Of a DNA stretch of 36,468 nt, positions 19,874 through 28,030 are shown in pieces. The position numbers were made by a program, and so were the translations under genes. Numbering within the stretch: position 1 is the stretch's first letter; the number at the start of each line of letters is the position of its first letter. Below the pieces are notes generated by a model that saw only the letters and a program-made list of their open reading frames with translations, made no database searches and was not told the origin of the DNA. The stretch comes from a virus, in IMG/VR virus record IMGVR_UViG_3300042923_000714, positions 1 to 36,468 of that record; one strand, given 5' to 3'.

Positions 19874-20407
19874 TTAGTCTATCCTTTTTCCAAAACCAAT
19901 TCCACCAATGGCAAAGTAAGATTCATCATGAATTTTAATCATTTCAGACAGTCTCCCATTAATTATAACATCGTCTTTTAAATCCAAAATCCAATTTTGT
20001 ACACCATCGCAAATATCTTTACAAAATATATCTACTTTCAATTGTAAAAATGACACTCCATTTACATTAAAAAAATTGTTATGATTGGTATTTGTACTAA
20101 ATATAAAATACTCCAATACCTTTCTGCATTGTTGCTCTGAAATATCATCAGTACCTTCATGTAAAAATGAGCACCTTAATGCATAACAATCTTCGGCTGT
20201 AAGAAATGTATGTTTCTCATCGATTATTTGTACTATATACTTTTTGCTTATGTACTTGTTAAACCATTCTATGTATCTGATTTTCGAACTCTTATTCGGA
20301 TATTGAATTTTACCACATATATCTGGCAAGGTGAGAGACACTATCAATGCAGCATACCAATTCTTAGTGTCAATACATTGATATACTGAGTTTATTAGAT
20401 GCTTCAT
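19874..20407 (-). CDS. Hypothetical protein with a HEPN-like Rx4H motif
   Basis: The 177-residue protein is mainly helical and carries RCSFLH (an Rx4H motif, residues about 75-80) inside the conserved-looking stretch AEDCYALRCSFLHEGTDD. Rx4-6H is the catalytic signature of HEPN ribonucleases in toxins and abortive infection systems (established knowledge). The N-terminal half (ALIVSLTLPDICGKIQYP) also looks like a family core. It sits alone between the tail fibre genes and the lysis genes, with its own apparent promoter, an AGGAGGTTAACACT ribosome site and no tail homology. It is a candidate moron gene. RNase activity is inferred from one motif only. Confidence 0.6.
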   Translation of the reverse strand: MKHLINSVYQCIDTKNWYAALIVSLTLPDICGKIQYPNKSSKIRYIEWFNKYISKKYIVQIIDEKHTFLTAEDCYALRCSFLHEGTDDISEQQCRKVLEYFIFSTNTNHNNFFNVNGVSFLQLKVDIFCKDICDGVQNWILDLKDDVIINGRLSEMIKIHDESYFAIGGIGFGKRID

Positions 20408-20502
20408 AGTGTTAACCTCCTTTTTTATTTCAGTATATCAAATTTGTCAGGAAATCAATAGCTATAACCTATGCGGTTGTTGTTTTAATCACAACCTATC
20501 AT

Positions 20503-20531
20503 TGTATAATATAGCTCTCGGTATATCTCAA
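20503..20531 (-). promoter_or_regulatory. Candidate promoter of the HEPN-like gene
   Basis: On minus TTGAGA (20531-20526) is followed after 17 nt by TATACA (20508-20503), about 95 bp before the ATG at 20407. The 180-bp gap 20408-20587 holds no other ORF; it also contains a GGTTGT...ACAACC inverted repeat at about 20475-20496. Confidence 0.4.
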
Positions 20532-20587
20532 GTTAGTAGGATTGGTAAGGTTGGCATCAGTGATATCCAAAAGAACTAATTATCCAA

Positions 20588-20722
20588 TTATGATTTAGCA
20601 GGATATACAAATCCTGTTATTTGTTCATATTCTATTTCGGTTATTGCTTTACCTACTACGTTCCAAACTCTATCAATAGACCACAATCCATTATCATAGT
20701 AGTATTTGATTTTATCATACAT
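20588..20722 (-). CDS. xkdX: XkdX-family protein (44 aa)
   Basis: The 44-residue product has the XkdX pattern: a tyrosine-rich start (MYDKIKYYYDNGLWSIDRVW), then VGKAITEIEYEQITG. These tiny proteins close the tail fibre gene cluster in PBSX-like elements. Its ATG shares one base with the stop of the preceding gene (TAATG), so it is translationally coupled. Confidence 0.8.
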   Translation of the reverse strand: MYDKIKYYYDNGLWSIDRVWNVVGKAITEIEYEQITGFVYPAKS

Positions 20723-20994
20723 TACAAATCAACTCCTGTCATAATAGCTAGATAATCAATATCTGCTCTGTTTCTTATTTCAAGTGGTTGCTCTCTAGGT
20801 TGATTATTAAGTGCATCTATTTCATTCTGTGACATACCTTCTACCCATTCTTCACTTGTCCATTTTGCTTTATAAAAACCTTTTATTGCTGTATTGGGTC
20901 TAGTTGTAATACAATCTAAAGGTATTTCTTCATCTTGTTTCAAAATTACATCTTCAATAAAATACCCATTTTCATCTATTCTTGCCACTATCAT
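20722..20994 (-). CDS. Tail-fibre-associated hypothetical protein (90 aa)
   Basis: This small acidic protein lies between the fibre gene and xkdX, the usual slot of tail fibre accessory genes. It ends IDYLAIMTGVDL, and its middle (AKWTSEEWVEGMSQNEIDAL) is a short motif frequent in phage tail-region proteins. ATG 20994 is chosen because GGAGG lies about 8 nt upstream; the ATG at 21000 is directly after that site. Confidence 0.65.
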   Translation of the reverse strand: MIVARIDENGYFIEDVILKQDEEIPLDCITTRPNTAIKGFYKAKWTSEEWVEGMSQNEIDALNNQPREQPLEIRNRADIDYLAIMTGVDL

Positions 20995-21005
20995 TCTCAT
21001 ACCTC

Positions 21006-22031
21006 CTAAAGTTCTGCTTTATATATCATTGTAAAACTTAGAGAAGCCCCTGGAACATTAGCCGTAAGTCCACTAGGCAATGAATTTCTAATTACTATAT
21101 TCCCGCTTGAATTAAGTAAGAATCCGTGTACATCATCGTATGGGGACACATTGCCTTTTAACACCTTGGCGAAAACGCTGGCATTAAGAGCAGGCCTGAA
21201 ACCAGCAGGCATATTGGCTATTATAGTGTTGACTGCTATCGTACCTGTACCAAGTGCTAATCCTTTAACAAACACAATGCCCAAATCATTTTTTTCATAA
21301 ATAATTGTTCCAACCCATCCATTCTGTAGAGTTGCACTCCCTCCTGACCATGTTTTAGTTGCTTTTAGTGCTAATTGAGTCGCATTATCAGCCGTATGCG
21401 CATCAAGTGTCTCTTTTAAAGCTACTTCTTTTGAGTCTACCTTCAGCACTCCTGTACCTTTTGGTATAAGATTTATATCGATGTTTGCATCTGTTCCCAT
21501 AGCCATTGCATTAACAGGATATCCGGTATTTGCATTTGTTATGTTTAGATAATTTACTGGAGTTGAATATCCTGTGAAGCCCAAAAGCTTTTTATCATTC
21601 AAATCTCTTATGGCATCACCTAAAGCTATTTTGGGTTGTGTCATAAATGCGCCTGGAGTAATCAATTTGTAATAAGTACCGTCATATACAACTATTAATA
21701 TCTTGTTTGCTACGATATATCCTGCTTGTAATAAGGAGGATATATCTCTGATCAAACTTTTTGCTCCGAGATTATTAATATTAAGTGTGCTTTGTCCTGT
21801 ATTTTCCAATGTAAACTTTACAATCAGAGGGAAGCCTATTAATTGACTCAAGTTTGTTATTCCAGGAATGTTGATTGTATAAGCTAATCCAGTTCCTGCT
21901 GTATCTACTAATTGAAACTTATCATACATAGCTGCATCAATTTTATCCATGTTTTCATTTATAATAGCAATGTCTGCTGTTTCTGTATCTAGTGGTTTTT
22001 TTAGCCCTAGATTTGCTGTTAAATTTGGCAA
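21006..22031 (-). CDS. Tail fibre protein
   Basis: The 341-residue protein starts with the fibre-typical N-terminus (NLGLKKPLDTETADIAIINENMDKID), has repeated beta-rich segments (INIPGITNLSQL, NINNLGAKSL), and a C-terminal region similar to phage receptor-binding tips (GTIAVNTIIANMPAGFRPAL). It probably binds the host surface. It starts with TTG 22031 behind AGAGAGGTGATATAAA, 2 bp from the upstream gene. Fibre tips evolve fast, so the exact receptor cannot be told. Confidence 0.8.
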   Translation of the reverse strand: MPNLTANLGLKKPLDTETADIAIINENMDKIDAAMYDKFQLVDTAGTGLAYTINIPGITNLSQLIGFPLIVKFTLENTGQSTLNINNLGAKSLIRDISSLLQAGYIVANKILIVVYDGTYYKLITPGAFMTQPKIALGDAIRDLNDKKLLGFTGYSTPVNYLNITNANTGYPVNAMAMGTDANIDINLIPKGTGVLKVDSKEVALKETLDAHTADNATQLALKATKTWSGGSATLQNGWVGTIIYEKNDLGIVFVKGLALGTGTIAVNTIIANMPAGFRPALNASVFAKVLKGNVSPYDDVHGFLLNSSGNIVIRNSLPSGLTANVPGASLSFTMIYKAEL

Positions 22032-22032
22032 T

Positions 22033-22578
22033 TTATATCACCTCTCTTGTTTTTAATTGACCCCATGTACTTGTTTTAACAGCTCCCCACGTTATGTTTT
22101 TTACTTCTTCCCATAATGTATAAGTAAATTCATATAGAACTGTTAGATGAGCTGGTTTAATATTTTCTATGGCTGTCTTAAGATCATCTAAATTTGGAGG
22201 TATTCCTCTAACTCCAATAAACTTAACAGTAAAGCTATAGCTTGGATTATCTTCTATAACATCAACTTCACCATTGCTAAAGCTTTCAGAGACATTTTTT
22301 ATAAGGTTTACAGTTATTGTCCCTTGCCCTCTAAGTTTACTTGTTATCCTCGTACGTCTGAATTCAATATCATAGCTATTGTTAACTTGTATTCCAAATT
22401 CCTTTTCCCAACGCTCAAGTGTAAAATCAGAAGTATCAATAAAAAACTGATCCAGTACATTGTTAAGTTTTGTATCGAATCCATCTAGTTCCAAGGCATT
22501 AGCATTATTAAGATTGTCAATGACTTTGCTAGCCTTATAATACTCTGGCATATAAGAAAGGAGTATAACCTTATCCAA
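22033..22578 (-). CDS. Baseplate protein, XkdU/YmfQ-like (DUF2313)
   Basis: The 181-residue protein has the DUF2313 pattern: LLSYMPEYYKASKVIDNL at the start, FTLERWEKEFGI in the middle, and RRTRITSKLRGQGT, then LKTAIENIKPAHLTVLYEFTY at the end. It links the baseplate wedge to the fibre network. It starts with TTG 22578 and overlaps the BaseplateJ gene by 8 bp, behind AGGGGGTG. Confidence 0.85.
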   Translation of the reverse strand: MDKVILLSYMPEYYKASKVIDNLNNANALELDGFDTKLNNVLDQFFIDTSDFTLERWEKEFGIQVNNSYDIEFRRTRITSKLRGQGTITVNLIKNVSESFSNGEVDVIEDNPSYSFTVKFIGVRGIPPNLDDLKTAIENIKPAHLTVLYEFTYTLWEEVKNITWGAVKTSTWGQLKTREVI

Positions 22579-23614
22579 CGGTTACACCCCCTAATACTGC
22601 AATCTCTGTATCGGCTATAGCTATATTTGCAGTTCCAGTGTTTACAAGTAAATTGCTATAGTCCAAAACTCCTTGGCTGTCAAAGATTATACTTCCTATT
22701 TTCGCATAGCTTACATAAGTATCAACAAAAGCTATTCCTGCAAAGTGCGCTGTTAAGTTATTCTCTATGGTTTCTGTTACTTCTGCTATCGTATAATTAT
22801 CATCGTCTATAACTAGCGTTACTGTAACCGCAATCACCTTTTCTGTGGCACTAAGAATTGTAACAGTTGCACCAATAGGTCTATTTTCTTCAATGTATGC
22901 AGTTACTTCATCAATCAAAGTAGTATCAGCAGCTCTTTTATTTGCGTTAATAATCAATATTTCTACAGTGCCAGCTCCATTGGCCAAGGGGAATACTCTC
23001 GCATCTCCTACACCTACAACTTCTTTTGCCCAGTTTAAATAATGATATTTGTTTCCAGATGTTGCAGGAGTTTGTATCACTGTATAATATCTTTCTCTCA
23101 AACTGACATCACTTTCAGCCTCATATCCATTGGTAAATGCTTGGGCATTGATTACTGTTTGCAGCCCATCTAATGTTTTTGGGAAGTATTTTATTGAACC
23201 AATTGGCACATTTCCAATAGTTCCATATTGCTCACATTCTACAATTACATCTATGGATCCACCAACCGGTATAGTCAGATTTTCTTTAAATACAAAGTTT
23301 ACATTATCGCTTGCTACCATCTCCCCAGCAACAACTAATGCTCCTACAACTCCAATGATTGTTACAATTCCATTGCTTTTAGTAGCTCCTTTTCGATAAA
23401 CGCCTCTTTCAGCCGCTAATCTATCTAGATATACTTTTTCAGCAGTATCTGCGAAACCATTATCCAAAATTATATCGCTTTTACTATCTAGTTTTTCAAG
23501 CTCTATAGCCACTGGCTTTGTTGCATCATAAAAGAAGCTTCCTTCAGTCTTGTCAAATTCATTTGAAATATTCGTAAGCATTCTAGCTTGAATAGTATCT
23601 TTATTATCTGCCAT
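22571..23614 (-). CDS. Baseplate J-like protein (XkdT)
   Basis: The 347-residue wedge protein resembles phage P2 gpJ/XkdT. Typical features are the helical start (DTIQARMLTNISNEFDKTEG), LDRLAAERGVYRKGATKS, the beta domain with VAGEMVASDN, and ANKRAADTTLIDEVTAYIEENRPIGATV. It forms the baseplate wedge with the gp25-like protein encoded just upstream; start and stop overlap by one base (TAATG). Ribosome site CAGGAGGTG. Confidence 0.92.
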   Translation of the reverse strand: MADNKDTIQARMLTNISNEFDKTEGSFFYDATKPVAIELEKLDSKSDIILDNGFADTAEKVYLDRLAAERGVYRKGATKSNGIVTIIGVVGALVVAGEMVASDNVNFVFKENLTIPVGGSIDVIVECEQYGTIGNVPIGSIKYFPKTLDGLQTVINAQAFTNGYEAESDVSLRERYYTVIQTPATSGNKYHYLNWAKEVVGVGDARVFPLANGAGTVEILIINANKRAADTTLIDEVTAYIEENRPIGATVTILSATEKVIAVTVTLVIDDDNYTIAEVTETIENNLTAHFAGIAFVDTYVSYAKIGSIIFDSQGVLDYSNLLVNTGTANIAIADTEIAVLGGVTVG

Positions 23615-24030
23615 TAGAAAATCACCTCCTGTGCAGTAGTCCCATAAATGCTGTTGACTGTGAACTCAGCTGTTAAAGCTCGTTTTTCTCTTGTAAAAGT
23701 AATACTTCCGACGCTAACAATCTCAGTGTTCTTTAAAAGTGCTTCTGTAATTTCCCTTTGAAGCTCTGCTTGTATAAATACCTGAGGGTAATCACTCATA
23801 ATAAGTTCCATTGCTGTGATGCCATAGGTATCATAGATTGAAAACTTGAACTTCTCTGTTTTCAAAACCTTTTCTATCCAAACTTTTAGAGCATTTAAAC
23901 CTTCAATGGTTTGTAGTTTTCCGTCTTGAGTTGTAAAATCTCCTACTGTAAAATCAAATAAAAAAGACTTACCCATTACGACAATCTCTGTGGTATCAGC
24001 TTGTAATTGCGGTGAAAACTCAGGAAACAT
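23614..24030 (-). CDS. Baseplate protein, XkdS-like (DUF2634, gp25-related)
   Basis: The 138-residue protein has the DUF2634 pattern: KSFLFDFTVGDF, then NALKVWIEKVLKTEKFKFSIYDTYG and a final beta strand EFTVNSIYGTT. It is the gp25-like wedge subunit that starts sheath assembly. It overlaps both neighbours by one base, so translation is coupled. Confidence 0.88.
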   Translation of the reverse strand: MFPEFSPQLQADTTEIVVMGKSFLFDFTVGDFTTQDGKLQTIEGLNALKVWIEKVLKTEKFKFSIYDTYGITAMELIMSDYPQVFIQAELQREITEALLKNTEIVSVGSITFTREKRALTAEFTVNSIYGTTAQEVIF

Positions 24031-24419
24031 TATATCACCACCTTATCTATAATAAAAAATGTTTGTCCATCTGATGTAGGTAAACAAAGCACCTTGTCAC
24101 CTTTTTTAAGTATTTCTTTAAATGTTATTTCTACATTGTAATCCTCTTTGCTATCTATAGTAATAGAGCTTATACTATCTCCCCTGGTGTCTGTTGCACT
24201 TGCTCCAACACTATACCCTTCTGTATTTACATCTGCTTTTCTTATATAATCTTTGATTAAATTGCTGCATAAATAGCACTGTTTTTCGGTTAGTATAACT
24301 TTATCACCTAATATAGCAATATTAATAGGATCTATACTTATAACATTCCCTAACAGTGGGCCCAATGGAATTTTCACATCCCTTTTTTTAAGTTGTTTTG
24401 CTATTTCTACATCCCACAT
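24030..24419 (-). CDS. Baseplate spike-like protein, XkdR-like (DUF2577)
   Basis: The 129-residue protein matches the DUF2577 family in size and position between the XkdQ- and XkdS-like genes. It has an OB-like beta pattern (PLLGNVISIDPINIAILGDKVILTEKQCYL) and a later KKGDKVLCLPTSDGQTFFIIDKV. In PBSX-type tails this protein acts at the spike or hub. ATG 24419 with a GGAGTGGTGAT leader is preferred to an in-frame start ten codons upstream. Confidence 0.8.
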   Translation of the reverse strand: MWDVEIAKQLKKRDVKIPLGPLLGNVISIDPINIAILGDKVILTEKQCYLCSNLIKDYIRKADVNTEGYSVGASATDTRGDSISSITIDSKEDYNVEITFKEILKKGDKVLCLPTSDGQTFFIIDKVVI

Positions 24420-24420
24420 A

Positions 24421-25320
24421 TCACCACTCCAAACTAATTGATACAGCATGTTTGTTGTTGCTTAAGCTGTGACTTGCTGACTTTATCCTGTACCAACCCT
24501 TTAATTTGTTATCAAGATTTAATTCAATAAGTCTATTGGCTTTTATAGTTTCAGCATCTTTTATTCCAATTAAGGGGATGCTGGTATCTTTAAATATCTT
24601 ATTTTTAGTCTTTAATAGATTCGCTGCTATATTTTTTGCTTGAGCTATATCCTTTTCATCAATGCTTTCTATTTCTTGAAGCAATCCATATTTAGATTGG
24701 TTAGTTGTATCCTGAGCTGTAGCAATTGTTGAATTGTTATTTTCTCCACTGCTCACTACAAGTATTTTATTTTTCATTTCTTCAATGCTGCTATTGATAG
24801 TAATATCTTTGCTTATAAGAATTTTAGGGGTTATTTTCATATCTGTAAGTTTAGATACAACCAATGTATCAACTCGCATTTCTCTGAAATACTTTATCCC
24901 TTGGTCCTTCTCTGATTGCGCTAGAATATCATCAATAATACTTGCTATACTTTCATCTTTATATATCTTAATAATTTTAGTTGGTATATTTACTATTGAA
25001 TTTTTAATAGCGTATTCATTTAGTAAAGAACTTATAGCATTACTTGCACTCGTATTAAATTGCTTAATAACTTCATTTTTAAGATAAAAACTATAATCAA
25101 AACAAGTATAACTATAAGTAAATTTACTCTCTGTTTTTTTTACTATAATTGCCCTGATGTATTCCTTGCTGTTAATAAACAAACTTGTTATAGAGCCTTC
25201 TGCGAGGTCGTATAAGCTGTCAAAACTCAACTCCACACCTAAGGTGTCTATATCACTATCCCAACTTAAATTATTGCTTTTAGGAAGGATATCAATGCCA
25301 TTAGCTGTAAGCCTATACAT
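24421..25320 (-). CDS. Baseplate hub protein, XkdQ-like
   Basis: The 299-residue protein resembles the phage late control D / gp27-type hub proteins (XkdQ). It has the DTLGVELSFDSLYDL strand pattern at residues about 20-45, a middle domain with SIASIIDDILAQ, and a final KLKGWYRIKSASHSLSNNKHAVSISLEW strand typical of hubs. ATG 25320 follows GGAGGGATTACA; the longer open frame overlaps the XkdP-like gene too far. Confidence 0.85.
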   Translation of the reverse strand: MYRLTANGIDILPKSNNLSWDSDIDTLGVELSFDSLYDLAEGSITSLFINSKEYIRAIIVKKTESKFTYSYTCFDYSFYLKNEVIKQFNTSASNAISSLLNEYAIKNSIVNIPTKIIKIYKDESIASIIDDILAQSEKDQGIKYFREMRVDTLVVSKLTDMKITPKILISKDITINSSIEEMKNKILVVSSGENNNSTIATAQDTTNQSKYGLLQEIESIDEKDIAQAKNIAANLLKTKNKIFKDTSIPLIGIKDAETIKANRLIELNLDNKLKGWYRIKSASHSLSNNKHAVSISLEW

Positions 25321-25741
25321 TGTAATCCCTCCATTCTTTAAATGATATAGAGTATTGATAATCCCCCACTTTATTATCATGCCATTCAAAGGTCTCTACT
25401 GAAAATGTACTGTTGATGTTGAATGAATCGCCACCTCTTACTATAACAACTCTTAGAGGTTTCTTATTGATCATTGCTGCATTGATAAGTTGAATATATA
25501 AATCAGGGTTAATATTCTTTACTCTTTGAAATGGGTAATTTTTACCCTTGCCTGGTAGAAAACTTTCTAATGTAAATTCAAGCAGCCCCACATCGCCAAT
25601 CAAATTGTATTTTCCATCTGAAAAGCTTTCAAATTCTTCATTGGAACTGCTTTTGGAAAAGGAGGGCATTTCTTCAGGTATAATTGGTAATTGCAATACT
25701 GTTTTTCTATCCATATCACTTATATATATATCGTATTTCAT
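25313..25741 (-). CDS. XkdP-like tail protein without LysM domain
   Basis: The 142-residue protein matches the N-terminal part of XkdP-type proteins (YDIYISDMDRKTVLQLPIIPEEMPSFS, GLLEFTLESFLPGKGKNYPF, WHDNKVGDYQYSISFKEW). The usual C-terminal LysM domain that binds peptidoglycan is absent, so the protein is about 90 residues shorter than PBSX XkdP. It lies between the tape measure and hub genes, where it normally stabilises the tail tip. Confidence 0.82.
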   Translation of the reverse strand: MKYDIYISDMDRKTVLQLPIIPEEMPSFSKSSSNEEFESFSDGKYNLIGDVGLLEFTLESFLPGKGKNYPFQRVKNINPDLYIQLINAAMINKKPLRVVIVRGGDSFNINSTFSVETFEWHDNKVGDYQYSISFKEWRDYNV

Positions 25742-25752
25742 GTTTGCCCTCC

Positions 25753-27405
25753 TTACATATTAGCTTCTAATACAGTAACAACTCTTTTTGCTATGAATTC
25801 ACCAGCTTGGTTAAAAAATTCTTCTGTGCCTACATTACCATTAAAGTAAAAGTTGAATATATTCCCTCCGCTTTTACTCAGGATTTTCTTAGATTTATCC
25901 GCTGGAATAACTCTGCTGCCATTAGGCAAATCAACTATCTCTCCACCGCGCTCATTTATTCTTGCAGCTCCACCTTTAAAGTATTGTGTGCCTGTTGCAA
26001 AGGATGGCAACTCTGGTATTTTAAAACCAATCTCAGGTATTTTTATACCAGGTATTAAGTTCGCTGCTTTTATTAAGAGGTTAAAAGGAGTTAATAAACC
26101 TTTAATCCACATGTTCGCACCTTTGATAACAAAATTAATTAAGCCTCTAAATCCATTCTTAACACCAGCCCATAGACCTGCAAAGAAATCTCCCATAGGT
26201 GCAAATGCAGTTTTAATACCTTCCCATAGCGACAATGCTTTAACTTTAATAGTGTCCCAGTTTTTCCACAACAACACACCTATCGCTATCAATGCGCCTA
26301 TTCCTAATGCTACCTGCATCATTGGGTTAGCTAACATACTAGCATTTAATAGCCACTGCATAATAGTCGTAGTTTGAGTAATCTTATTTAATGCTTCAAA
26401 CGCTGCGGCTACTTTAGTAACAACTTGAAAGGCAATAAACGTACCCAGAAGGCCACTAGCTACAGGCATTAACCAATTCATATTATCTTTTACCCATGAT
26501 ATTGAATTGCTCAAATATTCAAAGCCTGTTTTTCCAAGGTTAATTACTTTCTTCATTATCTCATCTATATTTACTCCATCCATGAAAGCTAGCCATTTAG
26601 CAAACAACTTTTCTAGTGGAGGTATAGCATATGCCATAACTTTGGCACCCATATCTTTTATTTTAATTGTCAACGTTCTTAAGCTATTAGCAAAACCAGT
26701 GTTGGTCTTTGTATAGTCACCTTGAGCATCTTTTGATTTTTCAAGCAAGTAGTTATATCTCAGAGTTTGCTTTTCAGCCTCAGACATTTCCTTCCAAGAT
26801 TTCTTTATGCCCTTTTGCAATGCGTATGCTTCCATGCTAGCCACATTCATGTTGATACCCAAGCCTAGCATTGGTTCAGTCTGACCTACCATTGCCGACT
26901 TAATCTTTTCAAAAGCCTCTGCAGGATCTAAGTTATAAAACGATGCAAAATCACCAGCTAAACCAGCTAAACCAGTGCTCATATCTGCCAACTTATTTCC
27001 ACTTATTCCTGATGATTTCATCATGGCTCCTAACGTACCACTAAACTGCTTTGCTTGAAGCTCAGACATACCAAATTGTTTTCCGGCACCTTTGGCAAAG
27101 TCATTTATTTTACTTGTCATAGTGCCAAATGTAGTGTCAACAACGTTCTGAACTTCATTCAAATTACTAGCAAGCATTAAACTATCCTTAGCAAATTTTG
27201 CTATACCCAGGGCTGCTATAGTTCCACCTATCTTCAATGCAACTCCACCAAAAGCACCAGATATAGATTTTCTCATTCGCTTGGCTTGATTCTCTGCTTG
27301 TTTAATTTGTCTTTGAAATTGCTTAGTATTATTAGTTGTCTTATCTATGGTCTTACTAAAATTGTCTTTAAGGTTTAGTATTGTGTTAATTGTTTTACTG
27401 GCCAC
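25753..27405 (-). CDS. Tape measure protein
   Basis: The 550-residue protein has an N-terminal coiled coil (NLKDNFSKTIDKTTNNTKQF to QAENQAKRMRK), a helical middle with hydrophobic spans (LLGTFIAFQVV, ALGIGALIAIGVLLW), and a C-terminal tail tip part. It sets tail length; at about 0.15 nm per residue this suggests a tail near 80 nm (rule of thumb). It starts with GTG 27405 right after the frameshift product of the chaperone gene. It is short for a contractile phage. Confidence 0.92.
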   Translation of the reverse strand: MASKTINTILNLKDNFSKTIDKTTNNTKQFQRQIKQAENQAKRMRKSISGAFGGVALKIGGTIAALGIAKFAKDSLMLASNLNEVQNVVDTTFGTMTSKINDFAKGAGKQFGMSELQAKQFSGTLGAMMKSSGISGNKLADMSTGLAGLAGDFASFYNLDPAEAFEKIKSAMVGQTEPMLGLGINMNVASMEAYALQKGIKKSWKEMSEAEKQTLRYNYLLEKSKDAQGDYTKTNTGFANSLRTLTIKIKDMGAKVMAYAIPPLEKLFAKWLAFMDGVNIDEIMKKVINLGKTGFEYLSNSISWVKDNMNWLMPVASGLLGTFIAFQVVTKVAAAFEALNKITQTTTIMQWLLNASMLANPMMQVALGIGALIAIGVLLWKNWDTIKVKALSLWEGIKTAFAPMGDFFAGLWAGVKNGFRGLINFVIKGANMWIKGLLTPFNLLIKAANLIPGIKIPEIGFKIPELPSFATGTQYFKGGAARINERGGEIVDLPNGSRVIPADKSKKILSKSGGNIFNFYFNGNVGTEEFFNQAGEFIAKRVVTVLEANM

Positions 27406-27414
27406 TTACTCACC

Positions 27415-27588
27415 TCATTTTTCACCGAATAAAGATTTATATTTTTGAATTTCCTCTTTATAAAATTCTTCTCTCGCACAATGCAGAAATACTTTTTCAT
27501 AGTAGTTGGATTTGACTAAGTCATCAAGCTTATGACCTCTTACAACATAAAAAGCATACATGTTGAAATCTGAATCGTGCGCTATTAG
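27415..27588 (-). CDS. -1 frameshift extension of the tail assembly chaperone
   Basis: This frame lacks its own ribosome site and joins the XkdN-like gene through the slip site at 27588-27594. The 57 residues added (LIAHDSDFNMYAFYVVRGHK, then DLVKSNYYEKVFLHCAREEFYKE) give the long form that, in lambda gpGT and related systems, binds the tape measure protein. Its stop overlaps the ribosome site of the tape measure gene. Confidence 0.85.
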   Translation of the reverse strand, partial: LIAHDSDFNMYAFYVVRGHKLDDLVKSNYYEKVFLHCAREEFYKEEIQKYKSLFGEK

Positions 27589-27977
27589 TTTTTTATTGTT
27601 TCAACCTTGTCTGCCATATCAATAAGGTCCATCAGTTGTTCTCCAATTTCCATTATGTCAGCCAAGTTAAACAACTTTTCAATTGTATCAAATGGGTCTA
27701 CTACTTCCAATTCTTTCTGTAACTCAGAGTCATGGAGCATGTTGCATGTATGGTATATTAGCTTCTTATATCCACCAACAATTTTGCTCACTACTTGCAT
27801 GTCTCCCATTTCGTCCATGACATCAAGTATCAAATTATCTTTTGGCTTTTGAAATGTCAAAGTAGCATCCATAGACGTTACATATATTTCTGTTACTTTG
27901 AATTGATCTGCTTCCTTTTGTATCTTCTTAGCTATCAGGTCCTTAAAGGTCGCTTTTTTAGCTTTTTCTTTACTCAT
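27585..27977 (-). CDS. xkdN: Tail assembly chaperone, XkdN-like (short form)
   Basis: The 130-residue short form resembles XkdN-type chaperones: a basic start (KEKAKKATFKDLIAKKIQKE), a beta part (FKVTEIYVTSMDATLTFQKP) and a helical end (LFNLADIMEIGEQLMDLID). It coats the tape measure protein before the tube assembles. ATG 27977 follows GGAGGGAAAT and is chosen over the open frame's upstream start. It ends at a TAA directly after the slip heptamer. A terminator hairpin upstream (27997-28028) would lower its level relative to the tube gene. Confidence 0.85.
   Translation of the reverse strand: MSKEKAKKATFKDLIAKKIQKEADQFKVTEIYVTSMDATLTFQKPKDNLILDVMDEMGDMQVVSKIVGGYKKLIYHTCNMLHDSELQKELEVVDPFDTIEKLFNLADIMEIGEQLMDLIDMADKVETIKN
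27588..27594 (-). promoter_or_regulatory. -1 ribosomal frameshift site A AAA AAC
   Basis: The minus-strand frame reads ATA AAA AAC TAA, so the heptamer A AAA AAC sits directly before the stop codon. After a -1 slip the next codons are CTA ATA GCG and the new frame stays open for 57 codons to a TGA at 27417-27415. This is a classical X XXY YYZ site. Confidence 0.9.
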
Positions 27978-27996
27978 ATTTCCCTCCATAATTAGA

Positions 27997-28028
27997 AGAA
28001 AAAGCACTCATTTAAGAGTGCTTTTTCT
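27997..28028. terminator. Hairpin between tube and chaperone genes
   Basis: AGAAAAAGCACTC and GAGTGCTTTTTCT form a 13-bp perfect stem around a 6-nt loop. On minus the second arm gives a T-run (CTTTTTC), so it can act as a partial terminator after the highly expressed sheath and tube genes. Confidence 0.85.
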
Positions 28029-28030
28029 AT

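Noticed and set aside
25853-26377. Plus-strand ORF (174 codons) opposite the tape measure gene
   Set aside because: It lies wholly within the tape measure coding region in antisense, and the tape measure frame is well supported.
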